DNA from: Cupriavidus necator N-1 | Lineage (GTDB): Bacteria; Pseudomonadota; Gammaproteobacteria; Burkholderiales; Burkholderiaceae | Assembly (NCBI RefSeq): GCF_000219215.1 | Contig: NC_015726.1 | Coordinates: 2,232,001 to 2,296,000, forward strand | Direction of reading: 5' to 3' | Length of the DNA: 64,000 nt | In this document: positions 42,213 to 51,171 of the stretch, piece by piece | Layout of the letters: every line of letters starts with the position of its first letter | Position numbering within the stretch: position 1 is the stretch's first letter | The notes under the pieces: generated by a model | Told to the model about the DNA's origin: nothing | What the model saw: only the letters and a program-made list of their open reading frames with translations | Database searches by the model: none | Program-made: the position numbers and the translations under genes

Positions 42213-43757
42213 ATGAAACAAGCTCTCCCCCCCCAATCCCCCCGGCGCGCCACCCCACGCACGCTGGCGCGCCGTGCCAGCGTGCTTGCGCTGACTGCCA
42301 TGGCCGCGGCGGTGCTGGCCGGTTGCGCGGCACTCGGCAATTCGCACAGCACCCAGACCGTGGCCGACCCGGCCACGATGGCAACCTCGCAGACCCTGCC
42401 CGACGAACACGGCCAATGGCCATCGCAGGACTGGGTCGCGCAGTTCAAGGACCCTCAGCTGAGCGCCCTGGTCGATGAGGCGGTCAAGGACAACCCGAGC
42501 CTGCAGGCCGCGTTCGCCCGCGTGGAAGCTTCGCGCGCCATGGCCGATGCCACCCGCAGCGCGCTCTATCCGCACCTGGAGTTCGAAGGCAGCCTGCTCC
42601 GCCAGCGCATCTCCGAGAAAGACCTGTTCGAAGGCACCCCGCTGGCGGGATCGTGGCAGAACCAGTCGCGCCTGCAGGTGGGCCTGTCCTATGACTTCGA
42701 TTTCTGGGGCAAGAACCGCGATGCGCTGGAAGCGGCGCTCTCCGACGACCGCGCCGCCGAGGCTGAAAGCCAGGCCTCGCGCCTGATCCTGGCCACCTCG
42801 ATCGCCCGCAACTACGCCCGCCTGGCGGCGCTGTACGCCCAGCGCGACGTGGCCGAGCGCGCCATCGCCCAGCGCGGCGACCTGACCGAGCTGTCACGCC
42901 AGCGCCTGGCCGCCGGCCTCGACACCCAGGTCGAGACCACGCAGGCGCGCGGCACGGTGGCTGCTTCGCGCACCGACCTGCAGCGCGTGGACGAGGAAAT
43001 CGCCCTGGCGCGCAACCAGCTTGCAGCGCTGCTGGGCAAGGGCCCGGACCGGGGGCTGCAGATCCAGCCGCCGGTGCTGCTGGCGCAGGCCACGCCGACG
43101 CTGCCCGACAACCTGACCATCGGCCTGCTGGGCCGCCGGCCGGACCTGGTGGCGGCACGCTGGCGCGTGGAGGCGGCGTCCAAGGACATCAATGTCGCCA
43201 AGAAGGAGTTCCTGCCTGACGTCAGCCTGACCGCCTTTGCCGGGCTTGCCGCGCTGGATCCGTCCAACCTGCTGATGAGCGTCAGCCGCACCTTCGGCAT
43301 CGGCCCGACTATCCGCCTGCCGATCTTCGAAGGCGGCAAGCTGCGCGCCAACCTGAAGGGCAAGTACGCCGGCTACGACATCGCCGTGGCCAACTACAAC
43401 CAGGCCCTGGTCGATGCGCTGCGCGAGACCGCCGACACCATGACCAGCATCCGCAGCGTCGACAAGCAGATCCAGACCCAGCGCGAAGCCCTGGACCTGG
43501 CCGAGCACGCCTATGCATTGGCCACCACCCGCTACAAGGCCGGCCTGGGCACGCAACTGACCGTGCTGAACGCCGAAAGCAACGTGCTGCAGCAGCGCCG
43601 CCTGGCGACCGACCTGCAGGCACGGCGGCTGGACCTGCAGATGGGCCTGATGAAGGCGCTCGGCGGGGGCTACCAGGAGCCTGCGGAAGGCCACGAGAGC
43701 GCCGGCCACGACCCGGCGCAGCAACAGCACAACACCCAGGCGGGCGCTCGCGGCTGA
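42213..43757 (+). CDS. Outer-membrane efflux lipoprotein (NodT/OprM family)
   Basis: 514 residues. The lipobox VLAGCAALG places the acylated cysteine at 38. Two OEP repeats follow, with QLSALVDEAVKDNPSLQAAF and the second-repeat PDLVAARWRVEAASKDINVAKKEF. It forms the trimeric TolC-like channel through the outer membrane. The C-terminal 30 residues are His/Gln-rich. First of three efflux structural genes downstream of marR. Confidence 0.92.
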   Translation: MKQALPPQSPRRATPRTLARRASVLALTAMAAAVLAGCAALGNSHSTQTVADPATMATSQTLPDEHGQWPSQDWVAQFKDPQLSALVDEAVKDNPSLQAAFARVEASRAMADATRSALYPHLEFEGSLLRQRISEKDLFEGTPLAGSWQNQSRLQVGLSYDFDFWGKNRDALEAALSDDRAAEAESQASRLILATSIARNYARLAALYAQRDVAERAIAQRGDLTELSRQRLAAGLDTQVETTQARGTVAASRTDLQRVDEEIALARNQLAALLGKGPDRGLQIQPPVLLAQATPTLPDNLTIGLLGRRPDLVAARWRVEAASKDINVAKKEFLPDVSLTAFAGLAALDPSNLLMSVSRTFGIGPTIRLPIFEGGKLRANLKGKYAGYDIAVANYNQALVDALRETADTMTSIRSVDKQIQTQREALDLAEHAYALATTRYKAGLGTQLTVLNAESNVLQQRRLATDLQARRLDLQMGLMKALGGGYQEPAEGHESAGHDPAQQQHNTQAGARG

Positions 43758-43801
43758 TCCGCGCACCCGGTGATCGAACACAAGATTATTCAGAAGACAT
43801 C

Positions 43802-45058
43802 ATGAGCAACAACCAGCAAGCGGCCGGCCCCAACACCCCCCAGCACCCTGCCCAGCAAGCGCCGGCCAGCACCAACAACAACGGCAAGCGCAAGCGCATG
43901 CTGCTGTCGCTGACTGCGGCAATCGTGGTCGCCGGCATCGGCTATGGCGTTTACTGGGGCATGTACGCCCGCCACTTTGAAAACACCGACGACGCCTATG
44001 TCGCCGGCAACGTGGTCCAGGTCACGCCGCTGGTGGGCGGCACCGTGGTGTCGATCGCCGCCGACGACACGCAACTGGTCACCGCCGGCCAGCCGCTGAT
44101 CCAGCTTGACCGCGCCGATTCGCAAGTGGCGCTGGAACAGGCCGAAGCCCAGCTGGCCCAGGCCGTGCGCGAAGTGCGCACGCTGTACGTCAACAACGGC
44201 TCGCTCGCCGCCAACGTGGCGCTGCGCGAAGCCGACGTGGCCAAGGCCCGCGACGACCTGCGCCGCCGCCAGGCCATCGCCGGCTCGGGCGCGGTCTCGA
44301 ATGAAGAGATCTCGCACGCGCAGTCCGCGCTCAAGGGTGCGGAGTCGGCGCTGCTGGCCGCGCGCGAGCAACTGGCGTCGAACAAGGTGCTGACCGACCA
44401 AACCACGGTGGAGAAGCACCCCAACGTGCAGCGCGCCGCCGCCAACCTGCGCTCGGCCTACCTGTCGTTCGCGCGCTCGGCCATGCCGGCGCCGGTGACC
44501 GGCTATGTTGCCAAGCGCTCGGTTCAGGTCGGCCAGCGCGTGGCCGCCGGCGCGCCGCTGATGGCCGTGGTGCCGCTGGACCAGGTCTGGGTCGACGCCA
44601 ACTTCAAGGAAGTGCAGATCACGCATATGCGCATCGGCCAGCCCGTGACGCTGGAAGCCGACGTGTACGGCTCCAAGGTGGAATACCAGGGCAAGGTCGC
44701 CGGCTTCTCGGCCGGCACCGGCTCGGCTTTCTCGCTGCTGCCGGCGCAGAACGCCACCGGCAACTGGATCAAGGTGGTGCAGCGCCTGCCGGTGCGCATC
44801 GCGCTTGACCCGCAGCAGCTCAAGGACCACCCGCTGCGCGTGGGCCTGTCGATGACAGTCAAGGTCGACGTGCGCCGCGAGGAAGGCGCCGCCATGGCCG
44901 CCGCCGCGCCGGCCAAGCCGATGCAGACCGATGTCTATGAAAAGGTAGCGCAGGACGCCGACCAGCTGATCGCGCACATCATCGCCGCCAACAACGGCGG
45001 CCGCAGCACCGGCCTGCCCTCGGCCAGCGCCGCCAACGCCAAGCCCGCCAACACCTGA
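43802..45058 (+). CDS. Periplasmic adaptor (HlyD/EmrA family)
   Basis: 418 residues. A cytoplasmic Gln/Pro-rich N-terminus precedes one membrane helix (about 37-58), then the biotinyl-lipoyl halves (FENTDDAYVAGNVVQVTP and MPAPVTGYVAKRSVQVGQRV) flanking a long alpha hairpin. It links the MFS pump to the outer-membrane channel. 45 bases after the OMF gene and two bases before the pump gene. The last 20 residues are Ala/Asn-rich. Confidence 0.92.
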   Translation: MSNNQQAAGPNTPQHPAQQAPASTNNNGKRKRMLLSLTAAIVVAGIGYGVYWGMYARHFENTDDAYVAGNVVQVTPLVGGTVVSIAADDTQLVTAGQPLIQLDRADSQVALEQAEAQLAQAVREVRTLYVNNGSLAANVALREADVAKARDDLRRRQAIAGSGAVSNEEISHAQSALKGAESALLAAREQLASNKVLTDQTTVEKHPNVQRAAANLRSAYLSFARSAMPAPVTGYVAKRSVQVGQRVAAGAPLMAVVPLDQVWVDANFKEVQITHMRIGQPVTLEADVYGSKVEYQGKVAGFSAGTGSAFSLLPAQNATGNWIKVVQRLPVRIALDPQQLKDHPLRVGLSMTVKVDVRREEGAAMAAAAPAKPMQTDVYEKVAQDADQLIAHIIAANNGGRSTGLPSASAANAKPANT

Positions 45059-45060
45059 TC

Positions 45061-46674
45061 ATGGCCAACTCCCCCACCGCCGCGCAGTCCGACGGCAGCC
45101 AGGCGCCGGCGCGGCCGGTCCCGCCACTGGCGTCGCAGCAGCCGCGGCCGCTGACCGGCGGCAAGCTGGTGGTCGGCACCATCGCGCTGTCGCTGGCCAC
45201 GTTCATGAACGTGCTGGACTCGTCGATCGCCAACGTGTCGATCCCGGCGATTTCAGGCGACCTGGGCGTCGCGCCCAACCAGGGCACATGGGTCATCACC
45301 TCGTTCGCGGTGGCCAATGCGATCTCGGTGCCGCTGACCGGCTGGCTGACCACGCGCTTCGGCGCGGTGCGGCTGTTCATCACCTCGATCCTGCTGTTCG
45401 TGCTGGCATCGTGGCTGTGCGGCGTCGCGCCCAACCTCGAGACGCTGCTGGCCGCACGGGTCCTGCAGGGCGCGGTGGCCGGGCCGATGATCCCGCTGTC
45501 GCAGTCGCTGCTGCTGTCGAGCTATCCGCCGCAGAAGAGCACCATGGCGCTGGCACTGTGGGGCATGACCACGCTGGTGGCGCCGATCATGGGGCCGCTG
45601 CTGGGCGGCTGGATCTCCGACAACATGACCTGGCCGTGGATCTTCTACATCAACGTGCCGGTGGGCATCATCACGGCCTATGTCACCTGGGCCATCTACA
45701 AGGACCGCGAGACCCCGACCAAGGTACTGCCGATCGACCGCATCGGCCTGGCGCTGCTGGTGATCTGGGTCGGCTCGATGCAGCTGATGCTCGACAAGGG
45801 CAAGGAGCTGGACTGGTTCCACTCGACCGAGATCGTGGTGCTGACACTGGTGGCAATTGTCGGCTTCCTCTTCTTCCTGGCATGGGAAACCTATGAGAAG
45901 CACCCCGTCGTCGACATCAGCCTGTTCAAGGGCCGCAACTTCAGCTCCGGCGTGGTGGCGATCTCGGTGGCGTACGGGCTGTTCTTCGGCAACCTGGTGA
46001 TCCTGCCGCTGTGGCTGCAGACCATCGTCGGCTATACCGCGACGGATGCGGGCATCGTGATGGCGCCGGTCGGGATCTTCGCGATCCTGCTGTCACCGGT
46101 GATCGGGCGCAACCTGCCGAAGATGGACGCGCGCTGGGTCGCCACCGCGGCCTTCATCACCTTCGGCATCGTCAGCCTGATGCGCTCGGGCTTCACCACG
46201 CAGGTGGATACCTGGACGCTGATGGTGCCCACGCTGATCCAGGGCGCGGCGATGGCGATGTTCTTCATCCCGCTGACGTCGATCATCCTGTCGGGCCAGC
46301 CGCCCGAGAAGATCCCGGCGGCCTCGGGCCTGTCGAACTTCGTGCGGATCACCTTCGGCGGCATCGGCGCCTCGATCTCGACCACCGTATGGGAAAACCG
46401 CTCGGCCCTGCACCACGCGCAGCTGGTGGAACAGGTCAACCCGTACAACTCGGCCTACCACGACCAGCTCAGCCACCTGATGCAGATGGGCATGAGCCAG
46501 GCCCAGGCAATGGGCGTGATCGAGCGCAACATCTCCCAGCAGGCTGCCATGCTCGGCGCCAACGATATCTTCTGGATCTCGGGGATGCTGTTCTTCGTGC
46601 TGATCGGCTTTGTCTGGCTGACGCGGCCGGCCAAGGGCGGTGGCGGGTCGGCTGATGCGATGGCGGCGCACTGA
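45061..46674 (+). CDS. DHA2-family multidrug efflux MFS permease (EmrB type)
   Basis: 537 residues with fourteen predicted membrane spans. Family motif FMNVLDSSIANVSIPAISGDLG is in the first helix and GPLLGGWISDNMTWPWIFYI further on. It exports hydrophobic compounds by proton antiport, with the adaptor and OMF genes forming a tripartite pump. A terminator follows at 46700. Confidence 0.94.
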   Translation: MANSPTAAQSDGSQAPARPVPPLASQQPRPLTGGKLVVGTIALSLATFMNVLDSSIANVSIPAISGDLGVAPNQGTWVITSFAVANAISVPLTGWLTTRFGAVRLFITSILLFVLASWLCGVAPNLETLLAARVLQGAVAGPMIPLSQSLLLSSYPPQKSTMALALWGMTTLVAPIMGPLLGGWISDNMTWPWIFYINVPVGIITAYVTWAIYKDRETPTKVLPIDRIGLALLVIWVGSMQLMLDKGKELDWFHSTEIVVLTLVAIVGFLFFLAWETYEKHPVVDISLFKGRNFSSGVVAISVAYGLFFGNLVILPLWLQTIVGYTATDAGIVMAPVGIFAILLSPVIGRNLPKMDARWVATAAFITFGIVSLMRSGFTTQVDTWTLMVPTLIQGAAMAMFFIPLTSIILSGQPPEKIPAASGLSNFVRITFGGIGASISTTVWENRSALHHAQLVEQVNPYNSAYHDQLSHLMQMGMSQAQAMGVIERNISQQAAMLGANDIFWISGMLFFVLIGFVWLTRPAKGGGGSADAMAAH

Positions 46675-46699
46675 CCCGACCTCTCCGGTTTTCAAGACT

Positions 46700-46726
46700 T
46701 GGCCCCTGATCGGGGCCATTTTTTTT
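46700..46726 (+). terminator. Terminator of the efflux operon
   Basis: TGGCCCC and GGGGCCA (46700-46706 with 46712-46718) form a 7-bp stem followed by TTTTTTTT. Confidence 0.9.
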
Positions 46727-46807
46727 GCTTCGCCGCCGGGTTGCTGCGCCGGGAATGCCCCCCTTGTGTTCCTGTCTTCGTGCTTCTATTATTTGTAAAC
46801 CGAATTA

Positions 46808-46823
46808 CGGAACCTACGTTCCG
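46808..46823 (+). promoter_or_regulatory. Candidate IclR-type operator upstream of the iclR-like gene
   Basis: CGGAAC-CTAC-GTTCCG forms a perfect 6-bp inverted repeat at 46808-46823, with a third half site CCGGAAC at 46827-46833. It lies about 50 bases before the GTG start. IclR proteins bind such short palindromes near their own promoters. Inference from symmetry and position. Confidence 0.45.
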
Positions 46824-46872
46824 AAAACCGGAACCAAACAGGTAATAGAGATACGGAGCGTGGAGTGGCGGA

Positions 46873-47655
46873 GTGAGCATTCTTGAAGGCGTGGAAAGCG
46901 TGCTGGACCTGTTCGGGCATCACCGGCACGAGATCACTTTCAACGATGTCCTGGACGAACTGGGCCTTGCCAAGAGTTCGGCCTCGCGCCTGCTCGCCCA
47001 GATGGTGCGCTATCGCCTGCTGGAACTGCAGCCGTCCACGCGGCGCTACCGCCCTGGCGCGCTGCTGATCCGCGCAGCGCAGGCCGCTGCACAGGCGCAT
47101 CCCTTCGACGAGCAATGCCGCGAGATCCTGGCCACGCTGTCCGAAGCCACCGGCTTCACCGCCTATCTGTCGATGCTGGACGGCACCGACACCGTCGTGC
47201 TGCAACGCCTGAACGGCAGCAACCCGGTGCAGGTGCTGTCGCCGCCCGGCGCACGCCGGCCGGCATTCACCACGGCGATGGGCCGGGTGCTGCTGTCGCG
47301 CCTGCCCGAGCCTGAATTCAGCGCGCGCTATGGCGCCGCCGGCGCCCGCAAGCTGCCGGATGCACCCGCCGGCTGTCCTGCCACGGTTGCCGAGCTGCGC
47401 GAACGCGTGGCGACGGCCGGCGCCGAGCGCAGCGCCATCGCCGTGAACGAAGGCATGCCGGGCATCGGCGCCGTGGCCACCACGCTGGCAGACCCGCTCT
47501 CAGGCGACGTGCGCGGACTGTGCCTGTCTTTCACCGCGATGCAGGTCAGCCAGGCCCAGGCCCAGGCGCTGCGCGCGACGCTGGTGCAGGCCGTGGCACC
47601 CGTGGGACAGCGCATCGGCGACCCACTGTGGCTCGACGCCGCCTCACTTATCTAG
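46873..47655 (+). CDS. IclR-family transcriptional regulator
   Basis: 260 residues starting at a GTG. The N-terminal winged helix (ITFNDVLDELGLAKSSASRL) is followed by an effector-binding GAF-like domain (AYLSMLDGTDTVVLQRLNGS and RRPAFTTAMGRVLLSRLP). Such proteins control catabolic or transport genes in response to their substrate. It is 18 bases ahead of the S51 peptidase gene and looks to be the head of a five-gene cluster. Confidence 0.9.
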   Translation: MSILEGVESVLDLFGHHRHEITFNDVLDELGLAKSSASRLLAQMVRYRLLELQPSTRRYRPGALLIRAAQAAAQAHPFDEQCREILATLSEATGFTAYLSMLDGTDTVVLQRLNGSNPVQVLSPPGARRPAFTTAMGRVLLSRLPEPEFSARYGAAGARKLPDAPAGCPATVAELRERVATAGAERSAIAVNEGMPGIGAVATTLADPLSGDVRGLCLSFTAMQVSQAQAQALRATLVQAVAPVGQRIGDPLWLDAASLI

Positions 47656-47673
47656 ACTTTGCCGCAACGACCC

Positions 47674-48378
47674 ATGGAACTCCTGTTACTCAGCAACTCC
47701 AGCAGCGACGCCGGCTACCTGGTCCACGCCCAGGCAGCGATCCGCGACCTGGCCGCCAGCCGCAAGACTGCCTGCTTTATCCCGTTCGCCGGCGTCACGC
47801 GCGACTGGGACACCTACGAGACGCTGGTCCGCGACGCCTTCGCGCCGGTCGGCATCGCGGTGCAATCACTGCACCGTCTGGCCGAGCCGGCGGCTGCCGT
47901 GCGCGCCATCGAGGCGGCCGAACTGATCGTCGTTGGCGGCGGCAACACGTTCCGCTTGCTGCAGTGCCTGCGCGAGCGCGGCTTGCTGGCGCCGATCTCG
48001 GCGCAGGTACGATCCGGTGCGGCGCGCTATATCGGCTGGAGCGCAGGCGCCAACCTGGCCTGCCCGACCATTCGCACCACCAACGACATGCCGGTGGCTG
48101 ATCCAGGCGGCCTGGACGCCCTGGCGCTAGTCCCCTTCCAGATCAACCCGCACTACTTCAATCTGGTCGTGCCCGGCTTCCGCGGCGAAACGCGCGACCA
48201 GCGCCTGGCCGAATTCACCGTGCTGCAGCCCGACATGCCGGTGCTGGGCCTGCCCGAAGGCAACTGGGTACGGGTCTCGGACGATCGCCTCGAAATGGGC
48301 GGCGCCCATGCCGCGCGATGGTTCAGGGGCGCGGACATTGCCGACGTGCAGCCCGGCGCGCTGTCGCTGCCGCGCTGA
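47674..48378 (+). CDS. pepE: Peptidase S51, dipeptidase E family
   Basis: 234 residues, the same length as E. coli PepE. The triad residues are present at matching places: Ser123 (GWSAGANL), Asp138 (TNDMP) and His160 (INPHYF), each three later than in E. coli (120/135/157). E. coli PepE cleaves Asp-Xaa dipeptides. A start at TTG 47659 is possible but ATG 47674 begins MELLLLSNS, the family start. Being in an IclR-controlled cluster with DUF1177 and AroM suggests a specific peptide-like substrate rather than general turnover. Confidence 0.9.
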   Translation: MELLLLSNSSSDAGYLVHAQAAIRDLAASRKTACFIPFAGVTRDWDTYETLVRDAFAPVGIAVQSLHRLAEPAAAVRAIEAAELIVVGGGNTFRLLQCLRERGLLAPISAQVRSGAARYIGWSAGANLACPTIRTTNDMPVADPGGLDALALVPFQINPHYFNLVVPGFRGETRDQRLAEFTVLQPDMPVLGLPEGNWVRVSDDRLEMGGAHAARWFRGADIADVQPGALSLPR

Positions 48379-48438
48379 ATTTGCTGGCCTGAGCCCCAGC
48401 GTACGGAACCCCACCCCAGCCCCAGGAAGTCAAGCAAG

Positions 48439-49362
48439 ATGTCTATCAAGCAGGTTATTGAATCGATCGAGCTGCTGTCGGCAGCGAATGTCGACGGCGC
48501 AGCTGTCGCCTCACTGCTGCGCTCGCGCGGCCTGGACGATGTCACCGTCACGCGCGTGGAAGAGAACGGCCTCTACACCGATTTCCTCGCCTGCACGGTA
48601 CCCGGACAGAACCCGGATGCACCCGCGCTTGGCGTAGTGGGCCGGCTGGGCGGCGTCGGCGCGCGCCCGGCCGTGACGGGCCTGGTGTCCGATGCCGACG
48701 GCGCCATCGTGGCCGTCGCCAGCGCCCTGAAGCTGGCCGACATGGCCGCCACCGGCGACGTGTTGGCCGGGCCGGTGCGCATCCACACCCATATCTGCCC
48801 GCACGCCGCCACGCGGCCGCACCATCCGGTGCCGATGATGAAATCGCCCTTTGCGATGCGCACGATGATGTCGCATGAGGTGCACCCGCGGATGGCGGCG
48901 ATCCTGTCGGTCGACACCACGCGCGGCAACCGCTTCGTCAACCGCCGCGGCGTGGCGCTGACACCCGTGGCCAAGGAAGGCTGGCTGCTGCGCCTGCCGG
49001 AACGGATGCTGGACCTGATGGGATGGGTCAGCGGCGAACTGCCGATGGTGTTGCCGTTGACCACCCAGGACATCACGCCGTATGAGAACGGCCTGTGGCA
49101 TGTCAACTCGATCATGCAGCCGGCCATCGTGACCCCTGCCCCGGTCGTGGGCGTGGCGCTGACCGCGCAGACCACTGTGCCAGGCTGCGCGACCGGCGTC
49201 ACCAACGCCTTCGACATCGACGTGGCGACGCGCTTCTGCATCGAGGTGGCGAAGCAGTTCGGCCAGGGCCAATGCGACTTCTACGACGCGGCCGAGTGGG
49301 CCGAGCTGCAGCGCCGCTATGGCTCGCTGGCCCATCTGCAGACCGTGGGCACCGAGGCATGA
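48439..49362 (+). CDS. DUF1177 family protein
   Basis: 307 residues. The family-type core IHTHICPHAATRPHHPVPMM is rich in histidines and could bind metal; HEVHPRMAAILSVDTTRGN and TVPGCATGVTNAFDIDVATR are also typical. Biochemical role unknown. Its stop overlaps the aroM-like start (ATGA), implying coupled translation. Families of this kind often sit near AroM-like genes and peptide transporters; this is general knowledge, not measured here. Confidence 0.8.
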   Translation: MSIKQVIESIELLSAANVDGAAVASLLRSRGLDDVTVTRVEENGLYTDFLACTVPGQNPDAPALGVVGRLGGVGARPAVTGLVSDADGAIVAVASALKLADMAATGDVLAGPVRIHTHICPHAATRPHHPVPMMKSPFAMRTMMSHEVHPRMAAILSVDTTRGNRFVNRRGVALTPVAKEGWLLRLPERMLDLMGWVSGELPMVLPLTTQDITPYENGLWHVNSIMQPAIVTPAPVVGVALTAQTTVPGCATGVTNAFDIDVATRFCIEVAKQFGQGQCDFYDAAEWAELQRRYGSLAHLQTVGTEA

Positions 49363-50057
49363 ACACGCCTGCCGCACGCCAGCCACGCGTGGCCTTCGTC
49401 ACCATCGGGCAGGCGCCCAGGACAGATGTGGTCCCGCAGATGATTGCCGACCTGGGCTTGCCGGCCACGGTGGAAGAGTTCGGCATCCTGGACGCGCTGG
49501 GCTCGCAGGACATTGCCGCGCTGGCGCCCGCGCCCGGCGAGTACCGCTTTGCCAGCCGGCTGCGTGACGGCACGCAGGCGGTGATGGGCAAGCCGGTGGC
49601 CGAGGCGATGCTGGCCCGGCTGATGACCTCGCTGGACGACGGCCGCTTCGACGCCCTGGTGCCACTGTGCACCGGCACCGCCCTGCCGCCGATGCAGACC
49701 CTGGTCATCGAACCGCAGCAGGTGGTGGACCACCTGACCGTGGCGCTGGCGCAGGGCTGCAAGCGGCTCGGCATCGTGTTGCCGCTGGAAGCCCAGGTGA
49801 GCGGCTTCCACCTGATCCAGCCGGTGCCCTGCGAACTGCGCGTCACGCATGCCTCGCCTTATACGGACACAAGCACCGGCCGCTTCGCGCAGGCGGGCGA
49901 GACACTGCGCGGCTGCGACCTGGTGGTGATGCACTGCATGGGCTACACCGAAGCCATGCGGGCTGAGGTGGCGCGCCATGCCGGCGCCCCGGTGCTGCTC
50001 TCCAACCGCATGGTGGCAAGGCTGCTGGGGCAGGTACTGGCGGGTGCCGCGGCCTGA
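49359..50057 (+). CDS. AroM-like protein
   Basis: 232 residues. The pattern RVAFVTIGQAPRTDVVPQMI, the GILDALGSQDIAALAP segment, DALVPLCTGTALPPM and a final VLLSNRMVARLLGQVL match the AroM family, which has an aspartate/glutamate racemase-like fold. The activity of AroM is not established; E. coli aroM belongs to the TyrR-regulated aroL set. Here it is in an IclR operon with DUF1177 and a dipeptidase, so a link to shikimate metabolism is not indicated. Starts within the DUF1177 stop. Confidence 0.82.
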   Translation: MNTPAARQPRVAFVTIGQAPRTDVVPQMIADLGLPATVEEFGILDALGSQDIAALAPAPGEYRFASRLRDGTQAVMGKPVAEAMLARLMTSLDDGRFDALVPLCTGTALPPMQTLVIEPQQVVDHLTVALAQGCKRLGIVLPLEAQVSGFHLIQPVPCELRVTHASPYTDTSTGRFAQAGETLRGCDLVVMHCMGYTEAMRAEVARHAGAPVLLSNRMVARLLGQVLAGAAA

Positions 50058-50141
50058 ATCAGGGCAAGAAGCGAACGCATTTTCGGGTAAGGGCGAGCCC
50101 GCTGACAGATTGCCCATGACACTGCTGGAGTGGAAGTAACA

Positions 50142-51134
50142 ATGGAAAAGGTGGCGAAGTGGATGGGGCCGCTGGTGCGCGGCATGATGTGGATGAGCGT
50201 GGGCGCGGCGGTGATCCCGGGCGCGCAGGCGCAGGAGTGGAAGCCGGTCAAGCCGGTGCGCCTGCTGGTGGGTTTTGCGCCCGGCGGTTCGGCAGATCTG
50301 CTGGCGCGCCTGGTGCAGGCCCCGCTGTCGGAAAGCCTGGGGGTGCCGGTGGTGGTCGAGAACGTGCCGGGTGCGGGTGGCAATATCGCCGCCGACAAGC
50401 TGGCCAAGGCCCCGGCCGACGGCTACACCATTGGCATGGGCGCCGCCGGCGCGATGGCGGTGACCCACCTGCTCAACCCCAAGGGCACGCCATACAAGGC
50501 GGATGATTTCACGCCCATCGCCATGCTGGCCACCCAGCCGAATGTCGTGATCATCAATCCGGCCCTGCCGGTCAAGACCATGGCGGACTTCGTCGCCTAC
50601 GTCAAAAAGACGCCGCAGGTCACTTACGGCACAGCCGGCGTCGGAACGTCGAATCACCTGATTGCCGAAACCATGCTGCACCGCCTTGGCATCGACATGG
50701 TCCATGCGCCGTACAAGGGTGCCACCCCGGTGATCACCGACCTGATGGGCGGGCATATCGCCATGACGGTCGACAACATCACCACCGCGGCGACGCTGGC
50801 CAAGACCGGCAAGGTCAAGGCGCTGGCGGTCACCGGCAGCAAGCGCTCGCCCTTGTTGCCGGAGGTGCCGACGCTTGCCGAGAGCGGCCTGAAGGACTTC
50901 AACATGCCGACCTGGCAAGGCATCTTCGGGCCGAAGGACCTGCCGAAGGCGATCGTGGTCCGCTACAACCAGGCGCTGCTCAAGGCCCTGGCGAACCCGG
51001 AAGTCAGGAAGAAAATGGCTGAATTCGGCTCCGAGCCCGTGGGCGATACACCGGAGCATTTCGCCGGCTTCCTCACCCAGGATCGCAAGCTGTGGGCCGA
51101 TGTCATCAAGACGGCCAGGATCACGCTAGAGTAA
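50142..51134 (+). CDS. Bug-type periplasmic binding protein (tripartite tricarboxylate family)
   Basis: 330 residues. A signal peptide ends near GAQAQEW. The Bug signature VRLLVGFAPGGSADLLARLV is followed by VVVENVPGAGGNIAAD and, later, PYKGATPVITDLMGGHI. These proteins bind carboxylates or small amides and usually work with TctA/TctB membrane proteins, which are not encoded here; orphan Bug genes are common in Burkholderiales. Last gene of the IclR-pepE-DUF1177-AroM-Bug run, with an 84-base gap after aroM. Confidence 0.88.
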   Translation: MEKVAKWMGPLVRGMMWMSVGAAVIPGAQAQEWKPVKPVRLLVGFAPGGSADLLARLVQAPLSESLGVPVVVENVPGAGGNIAADKLAKAPADGYTIGMGAAGAMAVTHLLNPKGTPYKADDFTPIAMLATQPNVVIINPALPVKTMADFVAYVKKTPQVTYGTAGVGTSNHLIAETMLHRLGIDMVHAPYKGATPVITDLMGGHIAMTVDNITTAATLAKTGKVKALAVTGSKRSPLLPEVPTLAESGLKDFNMPTWQGIFGPKDLPKAIVVRYNQALLKALANPEVRKKMAEFGSEPVGDTPEHFAGFLTQDRKLWADVIKTARITLE

Positions 51135-51171
51135 TTGCTGACGGGGCTGCCGCTTACGCCCCTCACGCAAT

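Noticed and set aside
51135..51171. Terminator between the Bug gene and truB
   Set aside because: Imperfect hairpin with long loop and no T-run on either strand.
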